Assembly: GCF_002006995.1 (NCBI RefSeq)
Contig: NZ_MRUL01000024.1
Location: 1-51,450, forward strand
DNA length: 51,450 bases
From: Izhakiella australiensis
GTDB taxonomy: Bacteria > Pseudomonadota > Gammaproteobacteria > Enterobacterales > Enterobacteriaceae
Direction of reading: 5' to 3'
The notes under the pieces were generated by a model. It was not told where the DNA came from and searched no databases. It saw only the letters and a program-made list of their open reading frames with translations. Positions 24,809 through 33,641 of this stretch are shown piece after piece. A program made the position numbers and the translations under genes. How positions within the stretch are numbered: the stretch's first letter is position 1; every line of letters starts with the position of its first letter.

Positions 24809-25329
24809 TGGGCGCTCCTGATCATTGAACTCACCGACATTGAAGGCTTTCGGCGAGCTTAAGCGATGGTGCCGTATTCGTCTATCAAAAAGGCGTCGGT
24901 CAATGCGGGCAATTTCTCAGGCGGTCTTATTTTGTGCGTTAAGAATTATCTTATCCCTGCGCCGCCTGTCTGATGCAATATCCGCTGCCGTTTATCTGGC
25001 AGCAATAAGATAACGCGTTACTTATTCGCCGTGGCAGCAAGCAGTTTTATGTCGCGGCAGCTTCAGATCCTGGCGGACTCTGCATTATTTATTGTGAGGT
25101 AAGGCGCTTTTTTGATTTAGGATACTTGTATGGTAGTAGGTGTAAGGTTAGGTTTTAATCATCTGTCAATATAAGTGGCGGGCAAAAGGAAACTCTGGCG
25201 TTCGCACCGCGGGCTTTGCGTCGTCGGATAAATAGCGCTGGATTCCGGCAAGGATAGGAATATCGCCACAGATGACGCCGTACGCGCTTCTTAATGCGTT
25301 TGCTGCCATCCATCCCTGAGGATATAGAT
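24809..25329. other. 520-bp stretch without an intact gene
   Basis: Nothing convincing is encoded. On the minus strand 25309-25166 gives 47 codons that read like a protein end (SAYGVICGDIPILAGIQRYL), overlapping the start region of the next gene; it may be the 3' scrap of a gene lost when the symporter operon arrived. The rest is probably the regulatory region of that operon. Confidence 0.35.
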
Positions 25330-26892
25330 ATGATTAACCATGATAAAAGCAGGCCTATAAAGCTGAGAAATATGCTGGCTTATGGTGGCGGTGATTTCTT
25401 TGGCGGCGGAAGCTTTGCCGTGCTTGGCCTGTGGTTAATGTTTTTTTATACCACTTATGCCGGATTAAGTCCGGCACAGGCCGGATCTGTTATTGCGATT
25501 GCACGCCTGCTGGACGCTTTTTTTGATCCGCTTATGGGCTATGTCACCGATAACTTTTACCGCAGTAAAGTTGGACGGAAATTTGGCCGGCGAGGATTCT
25601 TTTTTCTTTTTGGCGGGCCGCTGGTGATGCTGACATATATTATTATGTGGGTTGATGGCATGGGGTTCTTCTATTACCTGGCAACCTATATTCTTTTTTA
25701 TATCGCCTATACGCTGGTCATCGTGCCTTATGAAACCCTGGCTGCGGAAATGACCAATGATTTTAAACAGCGCGCCAGGCTGACGGGGGTCAGGATGTTT
25801 TTCTCCACCGGAGCCGGCATTCTCGCCGCGTGGTTACCCGGCAGAATTATCAGTTTTTTAGGCAATGATGATCCGTCCTCTTTCCTGTATATGGGGATCA
25901 TTTTCGGTGCGCTTTTTGCACTGGTTATCCTGTGCCTGTACTTATTTACGTGGGAAAGACCGGGTACATTCGATCCGTCGGCGCCGAAAAAAAAGTTCTC
26001 CGAGGATATGGCGCATCTTTTTCGCTCATTAATCTCAACCTTCCAGTTAAGAACATTCAGGCAGCACGTTGGTATGTATCTCGGGGCCTACGTTGCCCTT
26101 GATGTACTGGGTGCCATTCTTGCTTATTATATTATTTTCGTACTGGGTGAAAGCGCGGTAAGCGCCTCGAATGCGTTAACCTTCATGACGGTCGTGCAAT
26201 TTCTCTGCGTCGCGTTGTTTATCACCCTGTGTATTAAATTAGGTAACGGTAAATCATATAAAATAGCCCAGGGATTTATGCTGTTAAGCGTCGGGCTGTT
26301 TCTTAGCATTCATTTGTTTTCGCTCCCTTATAGCTCATGGCTGGTTTACGTCGCCGCGTTATTAATGGGCGTCGGACGCTCCGGCACCTATTACGTATGC
26401 TGGAACATCTATAGCTTTATTCCTGATATTGACGAAATGCTTACCGGCAAGCGCCGGGAAGGTATTTTTGCCGGCGTAATGACCTTCGTACGTAAGGCTG
26501 TTCAGGCGCTGGCTTTATTTATGGTCGGGATCATCCTACAGCACTACGGATTCGCTGCAAAAAGTGCGCTGCAAAGTCCGGAAGCCATCCATGGCATTGT
26601 CGCTGTATTCGGCGTTGGCTCCACGGCGTTTCTGATCTTCGGCATCGCCTGCTCGCTAAAATTCAGGCTGACACAGCAGAATCATGCGCTGCTTATCGCA
26701 GAAGTAAACCGGCTGAAAAATAACGGCAGTAAGCAAAACGTTACTCCTGAAACCAGGAAAGTGACTGAAATGCTTACCGGCTGGGATTACCAGTATTTGT
26801 GGGGAAATAACAAAGTCTCCCGGCAGGAGGATACGTTATCCGGGGGATCGGAAAGTTCGCGTTTAAACGATAAGGATGCATCATGTCAGTAG
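25330..26892 (+). CDS. GPH-family sugar:cation symporter
   Basis: 520 residues from ATG 25330, with GAGG eight bases upstream; the frame opens at 25294 without such a site. Twelve membrane helices are visible. The family marks are LRNMLAYGGGDFFGGGSFAV at helix 1, ARLLDAFFDPLMGYVTDNF in the first loop and a PYETLAAEMTNDFKQRARL segment. These transporters carry glycosides, pentosides or hexuronides with H+ or Na+. The cytoplasmic tail of about 70 residues (from LKFRLTQQNH) is longer than in many relatives. The next gene overlaps by 10 bases, so transporter and reductase are co-translated, and the substrate is likely a uronic-acid derivative. Confidence 0.85.
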   Translation: MINHDKSRPIKLRNMLAYGGGDFFGGGSFAVLGLWLMFFYTTYAGLSPAQAGSVIAIARLLDAFFDPLMGYVTDNFYRSKVGRKFGRRGFFFLFGGPLVMLTYIIMWVDGMGFFYYLATYILFYIAYTLVIVPYETLAAEMTNDFKQRARLTGVRMFFSTGAGILAAWLPGRIISFLGNDDPSSFLYMGIIFGALFALVILCLYLFTWERPGTFDPSAPKKKFSEDMAHLFRSLISTFQLRTFRQHVGMYLGAYVALDVLGAILAYYIIFVLGESAVSASNALTFMTVVQFLCVALFITLCIKLGNGKSYKIAQGFMLLSVGLFLSIHLFSLPYSSWLVYVAALLMGVGRSGTYYVCWNIYSFIPDIDEMLTGKRREGIFAGVMTFVRKAVQALALFMVGIILQHYGFAAKSALQSPEAIHGIVAVFGVGSTAFLIFGIACSLKFRLTQQNHALLIAEVNRLKNNGSKQNVTPETRKVTEMLTGWDYQYLWGNNKVSRQEDTLSGGSESSRLNDKDASCQ

Positions 26893-27902
26893 TTATGTTC
26901 GATGAGATGAAACAGACGGTTAAGCAGGCTTTTTTAAATGCAGGTTTAAATGAATCACAGGCGGATGTCTGCGCCAGCATACATACCGAGGCCAGCTGTG
27001 ACGGCATTTTCTCCCATGGGCTAAATCGGGTCGCCCGCTTTGTCGACTATGTCAATAAAGGCTGGGTCGATATAACGGCGGTCCCTGAGAAAGTGAAAGC
27101 TCTTGGCAGTATGGAAATTTATGACGGTAAACAGGGCATTGGTATTACTAATGCGCTGTTTGCGGTTGAAAGGGCGATGGCGCTTGCCAGCGAAGGGGGG
27201 ATGGGTCTGGTCGGCCTGCGTAATACCAGCCACTGGATGCGCGGTGGTTCGTACGGCTGGAAAGCGGTGGAAAAAGGCTATGCGGCAATTTGCTGGACCA
27301 ACACTGAGTCCTGCATGCCCGCCTGGGGGGCAAAGCAGCCTCGCCTGGGGAATAACCCGTTTGTTATGGCCGTACCGATGAAAAGCGGCGCCATGGTGTT
27401 GGATATGGCGATGTCACAATATGCTTATGGCAAGCTGCAGGTAACCCGTCTTAAAGGAGAGAAACTGCCTTTCCCTGGCGGTTTCGATAAAGCGGGTAAC
27501 CTGACCGATCTGCCCGGGCCAATTGAGGAGTCCATGCGCATTCTGCCCGCCGGTTACTGGAAAGGTTCCGGTATGGCGATTTTACTGGACGCCATGGCCG
27601 CGCTGCTGACCGGCGGCGCGCCTACGAATGAGATTGATAGCATCCAGCGCGGTAGCTGCACCGGTGCCAGCCAGGTATTTATGGTGTTTGATCCCCGCCA
27701 CTTCGGAGGGAAAGCGTTTAGTGAAGACATGGCTGCCAGCGTGGCTGCCTATGTGAATTCGTCTGAACCTGCCGAGGGGCAGCAGCAGGTAAGCTATCCG
27801 GGCGAAAGGCAGCTCAACAATCGCGCCAACTTCATGGCGAACGGCATCCCGGTAGATGACGGGGTCTGGGCGGAAGTCAAAGCGCTGGCGAAGCGGTCCT
27901 GA
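26883..27902 (+). CDS. YiaK-like 2,3-diketo-L-gulonate / malate-lactate-type dehydrogenase
   Basis: 339 residues of the Ldh_2 family, which has its own NAD-binding fold. The catalytic His45 is in CDGIFSHGLNR. Further marks are GLRNTSHWMRGGSYGW, the Asn-Pro in LGNNPFVMAVP, MVLDMAMSQYAYGKL and GSGMAILLDAMAALLTGG. Among family members it is closest in style to YiaK (2,3-diketo-L-gulonate reductase); malate or ureidoglycolate dehydrogenase are alternatives. It overlaps the symporter gene. The remaining yia genes are not present, so this is a two-gene import-and-reduce unit that must feed another pathway. Confidence 0.8.
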   Translation: MSVVMFDEMKQTVKQAFLNAGLNESQADVCASIHTEASCDGIFSHGLNRVARFVDYVNKGWVDITAVPEKVKALGSMEIYDGKQGIGITNALFAVERAMALASEGGMGLVGLRNTSHWMRGGSYGWKAVEKGYAAICWTNTESCMPAWGAKQPRLGNNPFVMAVPMKSGAMVLDMAMSQYAYGKLQVTRLKGEKLPFPGGFDKAGNLTDLPGPIEESMRILPAGYWKGSGMAILLDAMAALLTGGAPTNEIDSIQRGSCTGASQVFMVFDPRHFGGKAFSEDMAASVAAYVNSSEPAEGQQQVSYPGERQLNNRANFMANGIPVDDGVWAEVKALAKRS

Positions 27903-27960
27903 TCGATGGATAAACCTTTGCCATACTGTCAGCGGGGCTAAGGGCGGGCCGCTCCGCTGA

Positions 27961-28001
27961 TATAAACCGGTCACATGGGTTACAGATTTGACCGGTTTAT
28001 A
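27961..28001. repeat. Perfect 13-bp inverted repeat between yiaK-like and gap-like genes
   Basis: TATAAACCGGTCA (27961-27973) and TGACCGGTTTATA (27989-28001) are exact inverted copies with 15 bases between. The site lies between two convergent genes. It could serve as a bidirectional transcription stop, but no clean T-run follows; it could also be a protein-binding site or a small mobile-element end. A weaker CAGCGG/CCGCTG pair lies just upstream. Confidence 0.6.
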
Positions 28002-28109
28002 CGCCTTTGGCGCTGCCAAATCGCCCGGCAATCGGCTTCTCCACGGCTTGCAGGCGTAACCACCACATTTGCATGGTGCGGCGATTACACCTGCTCGGCC
28101 GGCGAAAGG

Positions 28110-29120
28110 CTACAAACCTTTTTGCGCCATCAGTCGCGCCAGATCCACCAGGCGGTTAGAAAATCCCCATTCGTTATCGTACCAGGCGAGGATTTTTACC
28201 ATGGTGCCGCCAATCACCAGCGTTGATAGCCCATCGATGATTGAAGAGCGCGGGTCGCCCTGATAATCGCTGGAGACCAACGGCTCATCGCTGTAGCCGA
28301 GGATCGCCTTTAACGGACCAGATGCGGCCGCTTCACGGAAGGCGGCGTTAACTTGCTCCACCGTAACCTCTTTTTGCAGCGTGACGGTCAAATCGACTAT
28401 TGAAACCACCGGCACCGGAACGCGCAGCGAGTAGCCGGTCATGCGTCCATCCAGTTCGGGAATCACTTTACCCAGTGCTTTTGCCGCGCCGCTGGAATAG
28501 GGCACTATCGACAGGGCTGCGGCCCGCGCGCCGCGCAGATCTTTTTCCGGCTGATCGTGCAGAGCCTGGCTGTTGGTATAAGCATGGGTGGTGTTCATCA
28601 GGCCATGGCTAATGCCGAAATTCTGATGCAGCACCTGAGCGGCAGGCGCCAGACCGTTGGTGGTGCAGCTGCCGTTGCTGACAATAAAATGGCGCTGCGG
28701 ATCGTAGCGTTGATGGTTAACGCCCATCACCACCGTCAAATCTTCATTTTTGCCCGGTGCGGAAATAATGACGCGCTTTGCGCCTCCGTGGCTAATATGG
28801 ACCGCTGCTTTTTCACTATCGGTGAAGAAGCCGGTGGCCTCAATAACAATCTCTGCGCCGACGCTACTCCAGGGAATATTCTCCGGATTACGTTCATTAA
28901 AAATGCGTATTGCCTGACCATCAACCTGGAGCTGCCCCTCTACGGCTTTTACCGACGCCGGTAAGGTGCCCAGCAGCGAGTCATATTTCAGTAAATGCGC
29001 CAGCGTTTTGCTGTCCGTCAGGTCATTAATTGCCACGATTTTTATATCCTGGCTACCGAGTGCGGCGCGTAATACGTTGCGTCCAATCCTGCCAAAGCCA
29101 TTAATTCCGACCGTTACCAT
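28110..29120 (-). CDS. Glyceraldehyde-3-phosphate dehydrogenase paralog (class I fold)
   Basis: 336 residues. N-terminal GINGFGRIGRNVLRAA binds NAD; Cys152 in SNGSCTTN is the catalytic thiol; the partner His lies in MNTTHAYTNSQ; WYDNEWGFSNRLVDLA closes the protein. The usual active-site stretch is SNASCTTNCLAP; here it is SNGSCTTNGLAP, with Ala and the second Cys both changed to Gly. Residues such as GSQDIKIVAINDLTD and the KYDSLLG segment are normal. It is probably a secondary GAPDH or an erythrose-4-phosphate-type dehydrogenase rather than the main GapA. It follows a regulator gene on the same strand by 78 bp. Confidence 0.8.
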   Translation of the reverse strand: MVTVGINGFGRIGRNVLRAALGSQDIKIVAINDLTDSKTLAHLLKYDSLLGTLPASVKAVEGQLQVDGQAIRIFNERNPENIPWSSVGAEIVIEATGFFTDSEKAAVHISHGGAKRVIISAPGKNEDLTVVMGVNHQRYDPQRHFIVSNGSCTTNGLAPAAQVLHQNFGISHGLMNTTHAYTNSQALHDQPEKDLRGARAAALSIVPYSSGAAKALGKVIPELDGRMTGYSLRVPVPVVSIVDLTVTLQKEVTVEQVNAAFREAAASGPLKAILGYSDEPLVSSDYQGDPRSSIIDGLSTLVIGGTMVKILAWYDNEWGFSNRLVDLARLMAQKGL

Positions 29121-29198
29121 AACTTTCTCCCGCTATGCTGAATCTGAAATTAATCTAGGCTGGTTTGCTATTGGCGTAAATGACAAATAAGGATCACT

Positions 29199-30179
29199 TT
29201 ACGCCATATTGCGGCTATGGAAGCGCTGGCGATATTCCCCCGGCGTAAGATGCAGCTGTTTCTCAAAGCTACGACGCAGATTTATGCTGGAACCGAAACC
29301 GGTTATTGCGGCGATTTTCTCCAACGTTTCGCCCGTCTGTTCCAGCTGGCTGCGGGCTGCGCAGAGGCGCGACTCTGCCACGTAGCGAGCCGGGGACGAG
29401 CCGGTCTCCCGGGTAAAGACCCGGGTGAAATTGCGCGGGCTCATGGCGACCCGCTGCGCCAGTTTTTCAACGCTGAGGTCGGCATCAAGATTCGCCGGGA
29501 TCCAGCTCAGTAGCTCGCTAATTGGGCCATGTCCGGTGGTCTGATAAAGCTGGTAGCGACTGAACTGCATCTGCCCGCCGGGGCGGTGCAGATACATCAC
29601 CAGATCCTGCGCCACCGTACGGGCGAGGCTAAATCCATAATCCTCTTCCACCAAGGCGAGCGTTAAGTCAAAACCCGTGCTGACGCCGCCTGATGTCCAT
29701 ACTGAACCGTCCTGAATATACAGCGGGCCCTCCTGTACTTTTACCTGTGGAAAGCGCGATTGCAGCTTTTCCAGTAATCTCCAGTGAGTCGTTGCGCGCA
29801 GGCCATCAAGCAGCCCGGTTTGCGCTAACAGCAGTGCGCCGCCGCAAATGGAAACCAGCCGTCGGGTATGAGGCGCCGCAAGGCGCACCCAGTCAACCAC
29901 CGCGCAGCCTTCCTGCTCATTATTACCCTGACCTGTAATGATAATCGTATCCCGCGCTTCGCGAGGATCAAGTTCGGCAAGGCGATGGTCGGCGAACAGG
30001 TTTAACCCTGACTGACCGTGGATCACCTGATGTGGCTGCGTTGTGGCGAGGCTGACCTTATAGCGCGGCTGGCTTACGTCTCCGCCGTGTAATCGGTTAG
30101 CCTGCATCAGAATGTCGGCAATGCCGGCGGATTCGAATAGCATCCCGCCATCCGGGACAATGATTAGTATGGTTTTCAT
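29199..30179 (-). CDS. GlxA-type transcription regulator (DJ-1/PfpI domain plus AraC HTH)
   Basis: 326 residues. The first 190 form a DJ-1/PfpI-like domain, with Cys in VSICGGALLLAQTGLLDG at the nucleophile elbow. The C-terminal 100 carry a double AraC helix-turn-helix: LSVEKLAQRVAMSPRNFTR and LEKIAAITGFGSSINLRRSF. Proteins with this layout usually activate catabolic or detoxification genes next to them. It lies upstream of the GAPDH paralog on the same strand, so that gene is its likely target. The ligand is unknown. Confidence 0.8.
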   Translation of the reverse strand: MKTILIIVPDGGMLFESAGIADILMQANRLHGGDVSQPRYKVSLATTQPHQVIHGQSGLNLFADHRLAELDPREARDTIIITGQGNNEQEGCAVVDWVRLAAPHTRRLVSICGGALLLAQTGLLDGLRATTHWRLLEKLQSRFPQVKVQEGPLYIQDGSVWTSGGVSTGFDLTLALVEEDYGFSLARTVAQDLVMYLHRPGGQMQFSRYQLYQTTGHGPISELLSWIPANLDADLSVEKLAQRVAMSPRNFTRVFTRETGSSPARYVAESRLCAARSQLEQTGETLEKIAAITGFGSSINLRRSFEKQLHLTPGEYRQRFHSRNMA

Positions 30180-30358
30180 GTCCTGAAAAGTACGCTGATA
30201 ACAGTATAAGTCAACAGAGGCGCAGAAGAATTTTCGCGCGCGCTGCCAGCGTGAAGCTGTTGGGTGAGGGCGCCGTCTTGACGTGATTCACAGCAAGTGA
30301 TTGTTATTTAATGTTTACATCGCTTTTACAAAAGAGATATATGCCGTTAATTATTCTC

Positions 30359-30385
30359 TAAAGATCTGCCCGCAGAGGTCGATAA
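30359..30385 (+). promoter_or_regulatory. Sigma-28 (FliA) promoter of the chemoreceptor gene
   Basis: TAAAGATC (30359-30366) and GTCGATAA (30378-30385) are separated by exactly 11 bases. The flagellar consensus is TAAAGTTT-N11-GCCGATAA. It ends 31 bases before the ATG of the chemoreceptor gene, so the receptor is expressed with the flagellar regulon. Confidence 0.85.
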
Positions 30386-30416
30386 CTCGTCACAGCTGAC
30401 CAAACCGGACTCTACC

Positions 30417-32096
30417 ATGTTTAAAAATACTAAAATTATTACCGGCATAACCGTAGTGCTGTTTATATCTGGATTACTGTGGTTTTCCATCGCGGGTCTT
30501 TATTACACTGCCGTAGATAATGACAGGACCAACTTCCTTAATAATGAGCAGCTTAGCGAACAGCAACAGCAGTTAAGTGACAGTTTTCAATCATTGGTAG
30601 TCACGCGTGTTGCGGTGACGCGTGCAGCGATACGCTTTCTTAAAAATCAAAATAACCCTGCAACCGCATCTCAATCCGGTCTTGATGATCTGCTGCAAAA
30701 AGCCAATACCTCTCTTGAGCAATCTGACCGTAATTTCCAAAAGTACCTGGATATCACCAAAAATTCCGAGCGTGATGCGCCCGGGGAAGAGCAGATCCAT
30801 CAGACTTACTCCGCCATGTTTGAGGTGCTGAAAAGCTCGATTGCTTTCCTGCGCCAGGGGAATTATGCCGCCTACGGTAACCTGGATGCGCAAAAAGCTC
30901 AGGACGATCTGGCGGCGACATACAATAGCTGGCGGGTGAAAAATAACCAGTTGCAGCAGGCGGCATCCGAGGAAAACCTGAAAAACTTTAACCAGATGAT
31001 ATGGACTTTGAGCGCAATCGCGCTGGTTCTGGTTGTTCTTATCATGATTATTTATACCGGCATCAGGCAGATCCTTTTTGTACCGCTGAAGCAGATCACC
31101 GGCCACATCAAAGCCATTACCGGCGGCGATCTCACCTGTCCGGTGCAAGAGGGTGGCCGCAGTGAAATGGGGCACCTGCTTAGCATGTTAAAAAGCATGC
31201 AAAATTCACTGATAACCACCGTGAGTGCGGTGCGCGAAAGTGCTGATGCGATTTACTCCGGGGCTGGCGAAATCTCTGCCGGCGGCAACGATCTCTCTTC
31301 ACGTACTGAAGAGCAGGCGGCTTCTCTGGAGCAAACGGCGGCTAGCATGGAACAGCTGTCTGCAACGGTTAAGCTGAACAGCGATAATGCACAGCAGGCC
31401 GCAGAGCTCGCCCGCGCCGCCTCGGTGACTGCCGAATCTGGGGGCTCGGTGGTCAGCAGCGTCGTAACCACCATGCAGGAGATATCGGACAGCTCGCAGC
31501 AGATTTCCCAAATTACTGCGGTGATTGATGAAATCGCTTTTCAGACAAATATTCTGGCGTTAAATGCGGCTGTCGAGGCCGCCCGTGCGGGTGAACAGGG
31601 GCGTGGTTTTGCCGTTGTCGCCGGAGAAGTCAGATCGCTGGCCGGTCGGAGCGCCACGGCAGCGAAAGAAATTAAAAACCTGATTGATAAGTCCGTCAGC
31701 CGGGTAGGTACCGGATCGCAGCAGGTTAGCGACGCAGGCGATGCGATGAAGGAAATTGTTGCTGCCGTCAACAGAGTGACCAGCATAATGGATGATATTG
31801 CTACCGCTTCAGGTGAACAGCGTCGCGGCATTGAGCAGGTCAGTCTTGCGGTATCCCAGATGGATAGCGTGACCCAGCAAAATGCGGCGCTGGTTGAAGA
31901 GTCTGCGGGCGCGGCATCTACGCTGGAGTCCCAGGCTGGTCAACTGCGTCAGGCCGTATCGGTATTTCGCATCGAACCTGGCAGCGCGGCTCTCCCCGTT
32001 AGCCGCGTACCGGAAAACAATAAATTGTCACCAGTCGTCGCGCTGGCTCCAGTGCCGGTCGTCGGTCACTCAACGCAAAACTGGGAAGCGTTCTGA
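30417..32096 (+). CDS. Methyl-accepting chemotaxis protein, Tsr/Tar class
   Basis: 559 residues. Transmembrane helix 1 (about 8-29) and helix 2 (about 196-216) bracket a four-helix periplasmic sensor domain. A HAMP domain follows ([19 protein letters not shown]). The cytoplasmic tip is the standard [20 protein letters not shown] / [18 protein letters not shown] hairpin that holds CheA and CheW. The C-terminal pentapeptide NWEAF tethers the methylation enzymes CheR and CheB; E. coli Tsr and Tar end in NWETF. The sensor lacks the usual Tar/Tsr ligand arginines as far as I can see, so the ligand is unknown. Expression from the sigma-28 promoter links it to motility. Confidence 0.9.
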   Translation: MFKNTKIITGITVVLFISGLLWFSIAGLYYTAVDNDRTNFLNNEQLSEQQQQLSDSFQSLVVTRVAVTRAAIRFLKNQNNPATASQSGLDDLLQKANTSLEQSDRNFQKYLDITKNSERDAPGEEQIHQTYSAMFEVLKSSIAFLRQGNYAAYGNLDAQKAQDDLAATYNSWRVKNNQLQQAASEENLKNFNQMIWTLSAIALVLVVLIMIIYTGIRQILFVPLKQITGHIKAITGGDLTCPVQEGGRSEMGHLLSMLKSMQNSLITTVSAVRESADAIYSGAGEISAGGNDLSSRTEEQAASLEQTAASMEQLSATVKLNSDNAQQAAELARAASVTAESGGSVVSSVVTTMQEISDSSQQISQITAVIDEIAFQTNILALNAAVEAARAGEQGRGFAVVAGEVRSLAGRSATAAKEIKNLIDKSVSRVGTGSQQVSDAGDAMKEIVAAVNRVTSIMDDIATASGEQRRGIEQVSLAVSQMDSVTQQNAALVEESAGAASTLESQAGQLRQAVSVFRIEPGSAALPVSRVPENNKLSPVVALAPVPVVGHSTQNWEAF

Positions 32097-32225
32097 TTCT
32101 GATGTTCTGGTGGGCGGTCGGCTTTTGACGCTGACCGCCCGGTATTTGAAATCTATAGCCGTTGGCGCATTTTTGTCGCCTGTTACTCCATAGCGTTGAC
32201 TGACGCCCTGGCAATAACTGTGGGC

Positions 32226-33005
32226 TTAATGGCAGTTTTGCCAGACAAATATCATCACCCCTCCCAGCGCAAGCCACGGGCCGAAAGCAAAGCGGCGCGG
32301 TGGCGGTTGGCGGCAAACAGATGATTTTATCAGCAAGAATATCAGCGCGCCGGCGCTGGCAATCATCAGCGTGGCGGGCAGCGCTTTTAGGCCAAGCCAG
32401 GCTCCCAACGCGGCAAATAGTTTGATATCGCCGCCGCCCAGCGCGACCTCATGGCGCCAGTAGTACCAGATATCCGCCAGCAGGCGAAACAGCAAATAAC
32501 CCGCGACTGTGGCGACAATGGCCCCGGCTGGCGATGGCCCTTGCCCGATTAGCGCTGCGCGCAATAAGCCCGCCCAGAGCAGGGAAAGGGTTAAAACGTC
32601 AGGGAGCAGGTGATGATCTATATCGATAAACGTCAGTATTAATAGCGTCCAGCCAAACAACAGGGCAGGTAACCCTATTTGCCAGTTCGATTGAAAAATA
32701 GCAGCGACCAGCAGCGCGTACAGCAGGCTGAGCAGCTCCAGCGCCGGATAGCGCCAGCTAATGCGGGCATAGCAATGACGACAGCGTCCGCGTAATGCCA
32801 GCCAGCTCAGCAGCGGAATCAGATCGCGTAGCGTCAGCGTTGTGTTGCACTGGGGGCAATGAGAGCGCGGTGACGTCAGGCTGAGCTTCATTTGCGGATG
32901 TAATAGCATCAGCGGCAGACGATAAATCACCAGATTAAAAAAACTGCCCGCGCAAAGCGCCAGCAGGCTCAACGTCAGCCACCAAACCAGGTTATGTTCC
33001 ATCAT
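32226..33005 (-). CDS. Prepilin peptidase, A24 family (GspO/PppA type)
   Basis: 259 residues with about eight membrane helices. The cytoplasmic loop after helix 1 has the zinc-binding pairs CPQC and CRHC that support the N-methylation domain. The two catalytic aspartates are in FIDIDHHLLPD and ALGGGDIKLFAALG (GxGD). It cleaves and methylates type IV pilin-like proteins at the inner membrane. No pilin or type II secretion gene is nearby, so it is an orphan, like PppA in E. coli. Its substrates would be encoded elsewhere. Confidence 0.85.
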   Translation of the reverse strand: MMEHNLVWWLTLSLLALCAGSFFNLVIYRLPLMLLHPQMKLSLTSPRSHCPQCNTTLTLRDLIPLLSWLALRGRCRHCYARISWRYPALELLSLLYALLVAAIFQSNWQIGLPALLFGWTLLILTFIDIDHHLLPDVLTLSLLWAGLLRAALIGQGPSPAGAIVATVAGYLLFRLLADIWYYWRHEVALGGGDIKLFAALGAWLGLKALPATLMIASAGALIFLLIKSSVCRQPPPRRFAFGPWLALGGVMIFVWQNCH

Positions 33006-33191
33006 AACTCCGCCTGTGAAAATTGATCCTCAGCCTGCCTGCGGGCAGCTCACTATTCCAGCCAAAAGTAATGTTGCAGGCCGTTTGCAAAGCAGTCTGG
33101 AAGACAACGCGATTTTCAGTGGTTATCACCTGACGAAAAATCGGCTACACTGCCAACCCCATACTTCATGGGGTTATAGAGGAACAATTTG

Positions 33192-33530
33192 ATGTCTGAA
33201 TTACCACCGTGTCCAAACTGTGCTTCCCCTTATGCCTGGCAGGACGGGGAACAGTTAAACTGCCCTGAATGTGGCCACGTCTGGTCGCCCTCTGACGTCG
33301 CCGTCAGTGATGGACTTGAAGTTCGCGATGCCAACGGCAATTTACTGGCCGATGGCGACAGCGTTACCGTAGTGAAGGATTTAAAAGTAAAAGGCAGTTC
33401 ATCTGTGCTAAAGATTGGCACCCGGGTAAAAGGGATTCGTCTGGTAGAAGGCGATCACAATATCGATTGTAAAATTGATGGCTTTGGTCCGATGAAGCTG
33501 AAATCTGAGTTTGTTAAAAAAATCAGTTAA
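33192..33530 (+). CDS. yjdM: YjdM/PhnA-family zinc-ribbon protein
   Basis: 112 residues from ATG 33192, with GAGGAA upstream; a TTG at 33189 is adjacent but less likely. The N-terminus is a zinc ribbon with CPNC and CPEC pairs. The C-terminal domain reads [38 protein letters not shown] and ends [12 protein letters not shown], the usual YjdM pattern and length. In E. coli it was once called PhnA, but it is not a phosphonoacetate hydrolase and its true role is unclear. It stands alone. Confidence 0.9.
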   Translation: MSELPPCPNCASPYAWQDGEQLNCPECGHVWSPSDVAVSDGLEVRDANGNLLADGDSVTVVKDLKVKGSSSVLKIGTRVKGIRLVEGDHNIDCKIDGFGPMKLKSEFVKKIS

Positions 33531-33641
33531 GGTGATTTAGCCCGTTGTCACCCGCCTTTTCTCATCGCAGGTTATAGTTGGTAAAGATGGCACAGCATCG
33601 GCCGTCTTATTCCACGAATGTAATAACAATCTGGAGAGAAA

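Noticed and set aside
25166..25309. A 47-codon minus-strand frame (SAYGVICGDIPILAGIQRYL) as a gene
   Set aside because: It is protein-like but too short to assign and overlaps the symporter leader; kept only as a note in the gap entry.
30591..31175. A 194-codon minus-strand frame inside the chemoreceptor gene
   Set aside because: It is the shadow of a highly conserved gene and has no protein-family motifs.
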